19,725 nt of DNA from Astrocystis sublimbata. Its lineage: Eukaryota; Ascomycota; Sordariomycetes; Xylariales; Xylariaceae. The translations under genes were made by a program, and so were the position numbers. The DNA lies in the NCBI GenBank assembly GCA_022453515.1, contig JAJNNY010000158.1:1-19725 (forward strand), read 5' to 3'. Below, one piece after another: positions 7,053 to 15,827 of the stretch. How positions within the stretch are numbered: position 1 is the first letter of the stretch; every line of letters begins with the position of its first letter. Under the pieces are notes generated by a model. The model was not told the DNA's origin, did not search any database, and saw only the letters and a program-made list of their open reading frames with translations.

Positions 7053-8147
7053 TTACTCGTCTGTTGGATATTGCATTACGTAGAATATCCTCGGGATAGC
7101 ACTACCCTGGCGACCCCAGAAGAAATAGGCTCTCTTCTGCAGCCCGAGCTTGTCTTCGTAGAATTGCATGCTTGTTCTTTGCTCCTTCTTCCTCAGTGCA
7201 GCCAGTTCAACGGCATCCGCATCTTCACCTTCGTCGGTCGTCCATTGCCGCGCTGCATCGGAAACTGAACCTTCCACGAGCACGATGACCTTGACGGCAA
7301 GTACTTCGGCCATCTCGAGCATGTGGTGCATGAGTTTCGTCCCGTTGCCTCTTTCCCTCTCCTGGGGATGGATGCAGATCTCGGATACGACTAATTACTC
7401 ACGATGATGAGCTGCACGGCCTTTCGGAAACCCCACGGACGGAATGAACTCACATATGAATTCCTCCTCGAGCAGCGCTGGATCAGCCCGTATCGCAGCC
7501 ATCAAGATGCTGTAGGCCGGTTTCTTCTCCGGCGGGCGGTTGGCCGGCAGCGCGATCTCCTCATCGGTTATGCGATCACGGTACTCGCGGGCGGCGTGGA
7601 GATAGGTTTCGAATATGACGAATCCATGGACCGCAGACGCCGTCGCCGCCGAGTGCGAGTGCTCCTCCTCGCCAAAGCCCGGAATGCTGGAGGCCCCGAT
7701 GATCTTGCAGCAGGGATACCCTTCCTCGAACTCGCGCCGGCGATAGCCGGCCAAGCCGACGGCGTCGGGGTATACGTCGGGGAAAGAGCTTGCTTCGACC
7801 GAGACGATCGCTTCGGTGTCGCTGTCGCAGGCGGAGCGGATCATGCTTCTGCGAGCGCTTGCGCTGGCGCTGCCGGCGCAGGAGGACGACCATGAGGTCG
7901 CGTGAGATGGTGGCGATGGGCTGCTCGCCGACGACGACGGTGATGATGATGATGTGGATGTTGATGATGAGCTGATGTCGCTCTCGTCGTCGTCGTCTTC
8001 TACCATGGCGATGGTGGTGCCGGTGCCGGCGCCGGTGTTGGTGGTGGTGTTGGTGGTGTTGTTGTTGGTTCTGGCCCTGCTGCCGTCGCGAAACAAGTCG
8101 GAGATGGGTTTCGACAATGTCACTGTCACTGTCACTGTCACGGTCAT
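7053..8147 (-). CDS. GNAT-family N-acetyltransferase, two exons
   Basis: Model: complement(join(7053..7390, 7454..8147)), 343 residues. The 63-base intron (7391-7453) has GTGAGT at its 5' end, CTCAT as a likely branch site 17 bases before TAG, and keeps the frame. It joins EEEFI to FVSEICIHPQERERGNGT, which completes the GNAT acetyl-CoA motif R-x-x-G-x-G (residues about 243-248). Residues 105-125 (IRSACDSDTEAIVSVEASSF) form the usual N-terminal GNAT strand and helix. FYEDKLGLQKRAYFF (about 308-322) is the C-terminal tyrosine helix. A charged insertion of about 26 residues lies before it. The first 100 residues are low-complexity Thr/Asn/Ser/Asp. Met48 (8006, cgccATGG) is an equally good start and gives 296 residues. 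GNATs move an acetyl group from acetyl-CoA to an amine; the substrate here is unknown. Confidence 0.8.
8119..8142. repeat. Hexanucleotide CACTGT repeat at the GNAT N terminus
   Basis: Tandem six-base units lie inside the extreme 5' part of the GNAT ORF on the minus strand, encoding alternating Thr-Val. Because it is length-variable and precedes the better start at 8006, it may be 5' UTR rather than coding. Confidence 0.7.
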
Positions 8148-8625
8148 AGCGTGCAGCAATTTACAACATGGCAGGTAGAGAAGCGAGCCCGCAACCGCAA
8201 CCACACCCCAGCGAGCGGGAAGGGCCGTCTCGACCAGTTGGTTCCCAGTCCATCCAACCGGAACCGAGGCGCATTGTCTTGTTCTTCTTCTTCCTTCTCT
8301 CTCTCTCTATTTCTCTTTCTTCTTGGTTGGAGTATGGTTGGCCCGAGCGAGTTTCGACTCGTCTATTTAAATATTAAGCCGATGCCGACGCCGATGCAGC
8401 ACAAGCACAAGCATCAAGCATCAGGCAAGCAAGCAAGCACAGTCCCTGTCCTGTCGTCTTCCTCCCCGCATGCCCACTGCCGGCATTGCAGTGTTGTATC
8501 ATACAACGCTGCCAAGACGACCAATGACTAGCTGGCTAGCTGGAACCCTTCGCCTTGGTTCTTTGTCTTTGTCGATCTTGCGATTTGCGACTTGCGACTT
8601 ACTTTTGCGACTTTCTCGAATGGGT

Positions 8626-8646
8626 GGATGGATGGATGGATGGATG
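8626..8646. repeat. GGAT tetranucleotide repeat
   Basis: Five tandem GGAT units followed by degenerate GATG/TGATG words to about 8670. A simple microsatellite in intergenic DNA. Confidence 0.85.
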
Positions 8647-8710
8647 TCATGGATGTGATGTGATGCGATGCAAGGCTCGGTGGTCGCACTTTGCTTACTT
8701 CCCGCTCGGC

Positions 8711-8746
8711 CACCTACCTTACCTACCTACCTAGGTACCTACTTAG
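8711..8746. repeat. ACCT tetranucleotide repeat with small palindrome
   Basis: Tandem ACCT/TACC units turn into their complement through CCTAGG and AGGTACCT (8733-8740), giving a short self-complementary core. Repeats of this form are frequent in Pezizomycotina intergenic DNA. Confidence 0.8.
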
Positions 8747-9233
8747 ATCTACGTGATAGCACATGAGATGTCAAAAAGTCACGTTTCCCTACCTACAGAA
8801 AGCACTGCAGGCATGACCTTGATTTATGCTACGACAAAAAAAAAGTGCCGATTGTGGGGAATCTGTGCTGGGAAGTTGGCGGGCGTTGTTGTTGTTGCGC
8901 AAGTACGTATTACGTGGTGGTGCGTTGCGTTGCGCTGCGTTCGCCAACAAGTCAACGTCAGCGAATCACTTGAACCCCAGATTTGTGCTTGGGTGTGTGA
9001 CAAAATGTACGCATACATGTACTGTACGCATGGCATGGATTCAATCACCAACTGGGTGCTACAGAACGCATTCCTATCTAGGCACTGGATGGGTATGATG
9101 GGTATGGGTATGATGGGATATGACATGGTCAACCACGTGCGTGGCGCCGGCGATATTTGCGGAAACCAACCAAACAACCCCCCACTCGTAAGTACTGTAA
9201 GCGGGCGTGAGAAGAGAGCGAACCGAGCGAACC

Positions 9234-9272
9234 GACAGATAGACAGACAGATAAACAGACAGGCAGGCAGAT
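9234..9272. repeat. CAGA/CAGG tetranucleotide repeat
   Basis: Imperfect tandem CAGA units pass into CAGG units. A simple microsatellite with no gene association. Confidence 0.8.
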
Positions 9273-9418
9273 GAGCGCTCGGATGGGGCCCGTGCGGTGC
9301 GGTGTCTGTCTCGTATGCTGTCATGCTTGCTGTAGGGCTGGGGGCTCTGGCGCATGCCCTTCTCCATGCATGCAATACACGGGGCATACATGCACAGGGC
9401 GTGTATTACGCGAGTTGG

Positions 9419-9600
9419 ACGTGTGAGTTGAGTGTGTGTGTGATATGTGTGGTTGGTGTATGTATGGTTAGTATATGTATGGTTGCAGGTGGTGTATGTG
9501 GTTGGTGTAGGAGTGTGGTGTGGTGTCGGAGCAAGTGTTTTTTTTGTATGCTGTGTGTTAGTGTAGTAGTGTGTAAGTGTGTTGGTGTGTGTGCCGGCAT
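9419..9600. repeat. G/T-rich strand-asymmetric tract
   Basis: Almost all bases on the plus strand here are G or T, arranged as TGTG and GTAT words with a T8-9 run near 9538-9546. The minus strand is correspondingly CA-rich and yields spurious Thr/His ORFs. Skew continues more weakly to about 9860. Such alternating purine-pyrimidine DNA can adopt Z-DNA. Confidence 0.75.
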
Positions 9601-9976
9601 CGCCGCCGTGGGGGTGGTTGCGGAGGTTACAGTAATATGTGAAACCGGTTATTGGGGGCGATGCGTTGTCTGTCTGTCCATGTCCATGGTCGCCGAGGTT
9701 TTTGGTTTTTTGTTCGGCTCGGAGGATTGAGGTGGAGGTGGAGTTGGAGTTGACAGTCGGGGTGGGGCGGGATGCAATGCACCTAGCCCCCTGGCACCTG
9801 GGCAATGAATATGCTTGTTGGTGATGGTTGACGGCGGTGGTGTTGGTGGTGGTGCTGGGGTGCAGATTCATACTTACAGTACTTACATCCATGATACATA
9901 CAGACATACAGAGCATTTGCCGACGACAACGAAGCAGTCGTCAGATACTATGTATGTAGGTAGGTCGGCAGGGAGG

Positions 9977-9992
9977 CATGTATGTATGTATG
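9977..9992. repeat. ATGT tetranucleotide repeat
   Basis: Short run of ATGT/GTAT units next to CATACTTACATGACAGTATG, which is partly self-complementary to it. Simple repeat only. Confidence 0.7.
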
Positions 9993-10369
9993 ACATACTT
10001 ACATGACAGTATGCATCTGCTGGGCATGATCGCGAGGGAGTGTTACATTGCTTGTTACATTTTGTCTGACTTCCTTCTCTTGGGTAGGGTGGGTGATGCT
10101 TTATTTTGGTTCTTGTGATAGTTTTTTTTTTCTCGTTTTGCGACTCCGCGCACGCAGGCTGCGGTGGTAAATACTACATTGCACAATTAAAGTTGATGGA
10201 AGTCGGTAGAAATGGATGTTGTGCGTTGGCCCAATATCCACTTTGTGTTTTTTTTCTTCGTGTCTGTCAAGTTGAACCACATGTATGTATGTATTGTATG
10301 ATGCATGTACAAAATTTTTCTCATGTCTAAGAATTGACTCTTCTCACATAGTACACATACACGTACGCA

Positions 10370-10394
10370 TACACACACACAGACACACACACAC
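10370..10394. repeat. AC dinucleotide repeat
   Basis: Interrupted (AC)n run with one AG interruption. A simple microsatellite. Confidence 0.85.
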
Positions 10395-11055
10395 TTCGTA
10401 TACTGCAGTGACAGTGACACATAATGCGTTTGTTCCAACATATCTACGAAAAACAGGCCACGGAACACGCCATGTCCCTAGGAACTCGCCCGATTGAAGT
10501 CAAAAGTCGAAAGTCTAGTCAGGTCAAGTCCAAAGATTTTGTTGGAAGATCCATTCATTCAGTCAGCTAAGGAAGTATCCAGATAGCTCTGATCGCAAAC
10601 TTTGTCCATCACTGTTTCGCTGTTTCGTGGTATCGCCGATCTCCAAACAAGCTAAACAACGTTCGCCGACTCCTAGACAATGGGCCGGGGTGTCGTCGTC
10701 GGCGATAAGTATGCCCGCTCACTTTCTTGGAGGCGAGTTCGTCGGGTTTAACGAAGCTTGCCTTTCTTGACTTACTTCTTTACTGTTGTGTTGTGTTGTG
10801 TCAAGGAAAGGAAAAGACTCAAATTACTAGTTGTCAACCAATCGAGGATTTCCTCGCTCTCTCGCGCTGGCGAATAGGAGAGCGAAAGTTTGGTGCCAAG
10901 TCCCATGAGAATTGAGTTCTGGTGGTGCGAAACGAAACGATTGATTGATTGATGGAACATCAACACAAGCACAACACTCACAACGCTCACAATTGATCAA
11001 AGAGGCAAAAAAGAGAAAAAAGCATTCATTGAATAACGAACAAGCACACGAGACA

Positions 11056-11289
11056 ATGCGACATAAAGAAGTAGGTAGCTCGAACACCAACACCACAAAG
11101 AAACAAGCAAAACAATCCGTTCCCTCATCAAAGCCCACCTCATATCTACAAGTAAGTAGGGCAATCCATGCCGACACGGTGCCCGATAAGTACTTGGTCA
11201 CCATCCCAATCCGATTCATAAGCCCAAGCTTGCCATATGCCTTTTTCATTGGCATTGGATTTGGAATTGTGATTGGAGTCATCAATTGA
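11056..11289 (+). CDS. Small membrane-segment ORF, probably the N-terminal part of the following gene
   Basis: A 77-codon ORF starting at ATG 11056 ends in a clear hydrophobic, glycine-spaced helix (PYAFFIGIGFGIVIGVIN) and stops at TGA 11287-11289. The next ATG, in another frame, is at 11291, one base after the stop. Removing one T from AATTG near 11284-11287 would fuse the two into one protein reading IGVIND-MVFAYLRRP. A one-base gap between unrelated genes would be very unusual in a fungus, so a frameshift (sequencing error, mutation or recoding) is the leading explanation. A strong donor-like CAA/GTAAGT at 11153-11159 is an alternative exon end, but I found no matching acceptor that keeps a sensible frame. 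Confidence 0.4.
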   Translation: MRHKEVGSSNTNTTKKQAKQSVPSSKPTSYLQVSRAIHADTVPDKYLVTIPIRFISPSLPYAFFIGIGFGIVIGVIN

Positions 11290-11290
11290 C

Positions 11291-12659
11291 ATGGTCTTCG
11301 CCTACCTCCGCCGCCCGCACTTCCCGCCCTCCTGGGCCAACCTGCACAACTTCTGCCACCTCGTCCACTACTGGCACGCCGTCGCCGACGACCGCGACCG
11401 CGACCCCTGGGGCGTCGGCATCCCCTGGGACGACGACTGGCCGCTGGAACCGGAGTTCCTGCTCTACGGGCTGCAGGTGGTGCTTTCGATCAGGGCGCTC
11501 GTGCCGCTTTATCGCATCGTCTGGTATTGGTACTGGTATAGCTTGGGAAACGCAACGACGATCGGGACGGCTGTGGATAGGACTAGTGCCATTGGCATTG
11601 GGCCCGGCGAGTTTTTGTGGAAATACGCGGTTTGCGTGGTGCTTTCGATTCCGGCTTGGGCGCTGGCTCAGGTGAGGCTTTTTGAGTTGGAGTTGGAGTG
11701 GGTGAATGCTGGTGGGCATGTGGATGAAAACGAAGCTGCAGATGCAGATGCAGATGCACATGAAGATGCAAGCGAATATGAAAATGCAGATGGGTAGGCT
11801 GAGTGAGGTGAGTAAGGATGAAGGTGAGAACGGGATTCCGTCGACGAAAGCGAGTGAGAATGGAACTAGCAGCACAGCTGGTAAGTCTACGCGTAAGTCG
11901 GGCAACAAGAGTAGGTTCACGCCTTCTCGTCTTACCCAGACGTTGCCTAAAGCATTATCTCACGCGTATGTCTCCTTCCCATCTCCTGATGAGGCGAATC
12001 TCAATCCTCTATCTCTAACTTTGCCCCAACCTCCTCCCTCCCCTCCACCAACCCCTCCACCCCCTGCCCCTATTTTCTGGACCCAGTCGGCTTGTACATA
12101 TACGTACAAATTCTTCCCATCTCTTAATAATGATGATGATGGGTCTCCATACCCTTCACCTCCACCAACCCCGCCGGCACCTCCGCCGTCCCCGCCACCT
12201 CCGAGTCCGCCTCCTCCGCCACCACCGCCTCCGTCACCGCCGTATCCAGATGCAGGTTCAGAGTTAGATTCTGTGAGTCTGATATTGCCGTCTACTCCTA
12301 CTCTCACTACTACTGTACCCGGGCTATTCCGGCCACAGTCCATCGACTCCGGATACGCGACCGGATCCGAGGCCGAGGTGTCTCCGTTCTCATCGACCTA
12401 CGAGTCGTTTCCCCTGCCGTGCTTCGCCTCGCTCACCTCTCCATCCATGGAGTCGGTCGTCTTGGACTTCCTTCCAGCGGAGACGGAGATTGAGACCAAG
12501 GTGCTTGCTTCTGTGAGCTTGTCTACTGTGGGAGTTTCTGCTGGTAATGGTATTGGTAGTGAGCGCTCTTATTTTGGCGTAAAGGTGCTGGCGCTACGCC
12601 TGCCGCTTTGGCTGGGGGGTGTGATTCCGCGGTGTTGGGGGAGATCGCGATTGCGCTAA
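11291..12659 (+). CDS. Unrecognised membrane protein with Pro-rich C-terminal tail
   Basis: Preferred model: join(11291..11671, 11742..12659), 432 residues. The 70-base intron starts CAG/GTGAGG and ends GCTGCAG, and resolves a frame change. Without it the first ORF runs to TAG at 11795-11797, with an Asp/Ala-rich end, and the second ORF is open from 11706. Residues about 55-79 and 108-126 are hydrophobic and likely membrane helices. The WYWYWY stretch near 78-83 is distinctive. After the helices comes a Ser/Lys-rich linker, then Pro-rich tracts at about 222-295 with runs of up to nine prolines, then a Ser/Thr-rich tail containing SIDSGYATGSEAE. I do not recognise the family. The alternative to the intron is a one-base change at GGG 11792-11794. 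An upstream helix-encoding ORF (11056-11289) probably belongs to it. Confidence 0.5.
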
Positions 12660-13599
12660 TTCGCATTCTCTGTCCGACGTTTGGCGAAAATCACATATTG
12701 GAGTGAAGTATGGTATGCCTAGCATTCGAAGGTTTGGTCTTCTGTAGATCCTAACGCGTGATCTCTTTTGTTTTGGGGTGTTGGGGCGCTAGAGGTGCTT
12801 TTACGCTCCGGGTAAAAAAAGACTAGAATCAAAAGGAGTAGAATGAGATACTCGGAGAAAAAAAATAACTAGAGTTGAAACATCAATAGATGCTTCAATA
12901 ACAAAATTCAAATTCATTTAATCATGAATCGGCTTTAAGACAAGCAAATTGATTTATTGATATGAAATAGTTTTGCTGTGTATAAGTGACATGCAAGTTC
13001 GAAGTACGAGTACTCATGTGTTTAAGTAGGTATGAAGTTTCGTTTCATTTACATACACTGAAGTGAAGACAAGGAGTTCTTGGTCATGACTCTAACAGAT
13101 AATAATGTCTTATATTTCATGCTTCAATGGAATTCAGTATATACTTGTCGCTAGAATTGTACATATAAGTCTATGACTCAACTTCCTCCTCAAGGGAAGC
13201 AATTGAGTTCAGCAAAGTGCTTGGCGCTTCCTCTGGATTGATGCATAAACGCCGTCAGGGGACCATTTTCCTATCAGGGTAAGCGTCACAGTGTACATCT
13301 ATCAGCTCAAACATGACTGCACAGGCGATCTGGCAGTCAAATGGACGGTGTGAGGTTCGACTGACATACCGTCTGCCCTTGCTGTCGCTGATTAGCAAGC
13401 TATCTATCACGCCTTTCGATTTATAATACCACCAGCATGAGAAACGAATCATAAAAGCAAGCCGGTAGGCGTGCGCAGAGACGTCAATATACTTCAGAAT
13501 GCTTCATGTACATAGAATCCAATAATTTAATGTTACTTTGCATCAGGTAATCTATCCTACATATCCCTATCTGTCCAACGTGGCACCACTCCAAACCCA
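12660..13599. other. AT-rich intergenic region
   Basis: This is the least GC-rich stretch outside the palindrome centre, with poly-A runs at about 12815-12865. It must hold the 3' end of the membrane-protein gene and the upstream region of the GAL80-like gene. The only ORF with any coding character is the 65-codon minus-strand one at 13255-13452, listed separately. I see no transposon ends or RNA gene. Confidence 0.55.
13255..13452 (-). CDS. Small unrecognised ORF, 65 aa
   Basis: An ATG-initiated ORF on the minus strand encodes a peptide with three cysteines and a compact aromatic/Asp-rich second half (RPFDCQIACAVMFELIDVHC). The composition is more protein-like than its AT-rich surroundings would give by chance, which suggests a small protein or a remnant exon. 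No signal peptide is visible at this start and no upstream exon could be identified. It may simply be chance. Confidence 0.2.
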   Translation of the reverse strand: MIRFSCWWYYKSKGVIDSLLISDSKGRRYVSRTSHRPFDCQIACAVMFELIDVHCDAYPDRKMVP

Positions 13600-14823
13600 A
13601 TGTCACCACCACCACCACCACCACCCATCCGCGTAGCCCTCATCGGCCTCTCCGCCTCGGCAAAGGTCAATTGGGCAGAGATAGGCCACCTGCCGTATCT
13701 CCAATCGGAAAGAGGCAGGTCGCACTACATGCTCGTCGCCCTACTCAACTCCAGCGTCGCGGCCGCGGAAGCCGCCCGCACGCACTACAACCTGCCACCT
13801 ACCGTCAGGACCTACGGCCGGCCCGAAGATCTGGCTGCTGATCCGGACGTCGACCTCGTCGTGTGCAACACGCGCGTCGACACCCATGTCGCGACCACAG
13901 CGCCTTCCCTCGCTGCGGGCAAAGCCGTCTTCATCGAGTGGCCGCTGGCGGAGAACTTCGAGGCGGCGCTTGCGCTGACGGGTGGGAGGCGGGTTGATCA
14001 TAGCATCATCGGGCTACAGGGCCGCGTCTCTCCCATTGTGCTCAAGCTGAAGGAGGTCCTTAGGTCAGGGCGCATTGGGCGCGTGCTGAGCAGCGAGGTC
14101 CGCGCTTTCGCAAACCTCGGACGCAGAGATAGCCTTGCGGAGACGGTGTCGTACTTCGCGGACAGGAAGGTCGGCGGGAACCACATCACTATTGCGTACG
14201 CGCACACCGTCGACTACGTCCATGACGTGCTGGGCGAGTTCGACGGAGGCTTCCAGAGCCGCATGCAATTGCAGCGGCCGGTGCTGAGACTCAGGGACGC
14301 GAACGGGGTCACGACGGAGAGGGAAATCCGCTCCGACGTCCCGGATCTGCTGGTCGTGCATGGGAAGTTGGCAAAAGGGAGTGGGAGTGGGAGTGGGATC
14401 GACATCGCCGACGACGCCACGCTCTCGCTTACCTTCCGCTCAGGCCAGCAGTTCAAGGGCACCCCGGGCTTCGTCTGGACCATCAACGGCTCCAAGGGCG
14501 AGCTCCGCGTCACGGCCAACGGCGCCTACATCCACTCGGACTCCTACAAAGACCCGGTCGAGATCGCCCTGCATGACCATGCGACGGACGATGTGGGAAG
14601 CATCGCCTGGGACTGGCAGGACTGGCAGAAGGCGCTGCCGCGCCACGCCAGACCTGTCGCGGAGCTGTATGAGCGCTTCGCGAACTGGTGGGGGAGCGGT
14701 AGGCCTGAGGTGGACGATCTCCCGGATGGGAAGGGCTGGCCTGGCCTGGGGGATGCGGTGGTTAGGATGCAGGAAATGAGGGAGCTGTTTAGACAGTATG
14801 ATGATGCGCAAAGGGGGTTGTGA
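13600..14823 (+). CDS. GAL80-like protein, Gfo/Idh/MocA-type NAD(P)-binding oxidoreductase fold
   Basis: The single-exon ORF encodes 407 residues. An N-terminal Rossmann strand and turn (RVALIGLSASAK, 11-22) is followed by NWAEIGHLPYL (24-34), the arrangement of yeast Gal80. Residues 112-115 are IEWP, where enzymes of the family usually have E-K-P; Gal80 likewise has E-W. IIGLQGRVSPIVLKLKEVL (136-154) and the glycine-histidine stretch GNHITIAYAHTVDYVHDVLG (193-212) match the Gal80-type C-terminal domain. Loss of the catalytic lysine suggests a ligand- or NAD-sensing regulator rather than a dehydrogenase, but filamentous-fungal members are mostly uncharacterised. The start codon is followed by a CAC/CCA microsatellite encoding seven prolines. 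A GGGAGT repeat encodes GSGSGSG at 260-266. The two genes beside it show no clear functional link. Confidence 0.8.
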   Translation: MSPPPPPPPIRVALIGLSASAKVNWAEIGHLPYLQSERGRSHYMLVALLNSSVAAAEAARTHYNLPPTVRTYGRPEDLAADPDVDLVVCNTRVDTHVATTAPSLAAGKAVFIEWPLAENFEAALALTGGRRVDHSIIGLQGRVSPIVLKLKEVLRSGRIGRVLSSEVRAFANLGRRDSLAETVSYFADRKVGGNHITIAYAHTVDYVHDVLGEFDGGFQSRMQLQRPVLRLRDANGVTTEREIRSDVPDLLVVHGKLAKGSGSGSGIDIADDATLSLTFRSGQQFKGTPGFVWTINGSKGELRVTANGAYIHSDSYKDPVEIALHDHATDDVGSIAWDWQDWQKALPRHARPVAELYERFANWWGSGRPEVDDLPDGKGWPGLGDAVVRMQEMRELFRQYDDAQRGL

Positions 14824-15270
14824 GATCAGCGACGATTACCCCATTCAATTTGATCTCGGATAGTATGCGCGGGCATTATTTTCCATTATTTTCTTCATCT
14901 TTGATGATCGTGAGTGATCCATCTCGTGACCCATATCTGGAAGCATTCATCGTGATGCGCATTTTTCTCGGGATGTATTTTAAAGCCCCTTATTGGTATT
15001 TTCCAAAAAAGACTTCTTTCTTTCTTGCCTGCGCTAGTAGGCGAGCTGGCAGACAGACAGACGGACGATCGTCGCAAGCCGTTAGCCGTAGTGTGGCGTG
15101 GCGCAGCCTACATTGATCGCGCCGTAATCCGTCTACGCATCCAGATGCACGAAGAGATCACTGCATTAGTTAGCGTTACCTACGGAGTAGATGGTGTCGA
15201 GACTGTGACCTGAATGTTGTAAGATCGCGTCTGTCGTGTTTAAGGTAAGTACAAGCTCAATGGGACATAA

Positions 15271-15587
15271 TTATCCGGATGATCGCGACGCTTGTTTGAC
15301 GCCGGCGTCTCGCGCTGGCACAGTTCTGAGCTCAAAGGGGGCGAGGGGGGGGTTTCTGTGTGGGTAGTGGGGGAGCGTGAGGGGAATTTCGGGGAATGCT
15401 CTGCACAGTACATTACCATTTGAGCCAGTCGACCAGTTGGATGGCGAGGATGGGGCGATGGGGGCAATTTGGGGATTACTTACAGACTCAGGTTGGGCGC
15501 CCACTCAGTCATGTTAGTCTCAATCCAATTGCTCTCGCTCATCAGAGTCAGGATGTCATTTAGCATGCGCCAAAGAAACGTTGCGAT
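15271..15587 (-). pseudogene. Possible spliced gene remnant
   Basis: On the minus strand, after an acceptor-like TTTCCCAG, codons from 15587 read IATFLWRMLNDILTLMSE and then WIETNMTEWAPNLSL. They end at a strong GTAAGT donor (15483-15478). An 83-base intron ending TGTGCAG at 15401 would join this in frame to AFPEIPLTLPHYPHRNPPLA and PFELRTVPARDAGV, with a stop at 15271-15273. The match of phases and the protein-like sequence on both sides of the intron argue for present or past coding. No upstream exon or family could be identified. An ATG at 15566 would give a 70-residue protein. Confidence 0.3.
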
Positions 15588-15749
15588 CTGGGAAATGCTA
15601 CATTGTATGTACGTGCTCGTGTGCCTCTACGCTCGTTAAAACCTTCAACTGCAGATTTTGTGCGCCGATCAACGTCATCGCCCTTTTGGTTTTGGCGAGC
15701 GGAGGGGTTCCGTCGCAGTACCAAGATTTTTGCTGCGTGATTTACAGCA

Positions 15750-15780
15750 AGGCCTATCAGAGGCCTATCACAGGCCTATG
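15750..15780. repeat. Three copies of an 11-base tandem repeat (AGGCCTATC core)
   Basis: Three head-to-tail copies of AGGCCTATC/G, each followed by AG or AC, lie in intergenic DNA. AGGCCT is itself palindromic. No function is evident. Confidence 0.8.
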
Positions 15781-15810
15781 CGGAGACGTTCGAGAACAAT
15801 TGGAAGGTGT

Positions 15811-15827
15811 GGGGGGGGGGGGGGGGG
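15811..15827. repeat. G17 homopolymer
   Basis: Seventeen consecutive G bases on the plus strand. Such a run can fold into quadruplexes and is hard to sequence, so its length and immediate surroundings should be treated with caution. Confidence 0.85.

Larger units (their letters stand above)
8148..11055. other. 2.9-kb intergenic region rich in simple repeats
   Basis: I see no gene here. Long ORFs in this stretch (for example minus strand 9074-9916) are driven by Thr/His/Pro low complexity and lack a recognisable domain. The region holds many microsatellites, listed separately, and a strand-asymmetric G/T-rich block. It contains the upstream region of the GNAT gene on the left and of the membrane-protein gene on the right. 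A non-coding RNA cannot be excluded from sequence alone. Confidence 0.6.

Noticed and set aside
7395..7460. A one-base frameshift in the GNAT gene (loss of one G near 7431-7434 would read VGFRKAVQLII)
   Set aside because: A 63-base intron with good donor, branch and acceptor gives a complete GNAT without assuming an error.
9074..9916. 280-codon minus-strand ORF rich in Thr, His and Asn
   Set aside because: It is produced by G/T-rich low-complexity DNA. There is no domain, no introns and no conserved segment.
8600..10400. CRISPR-like or satellite array
   Set aside because: The repeats are mono- to tetranucleotide microsatellites without regular spacers, and the genome is eukaryotic.
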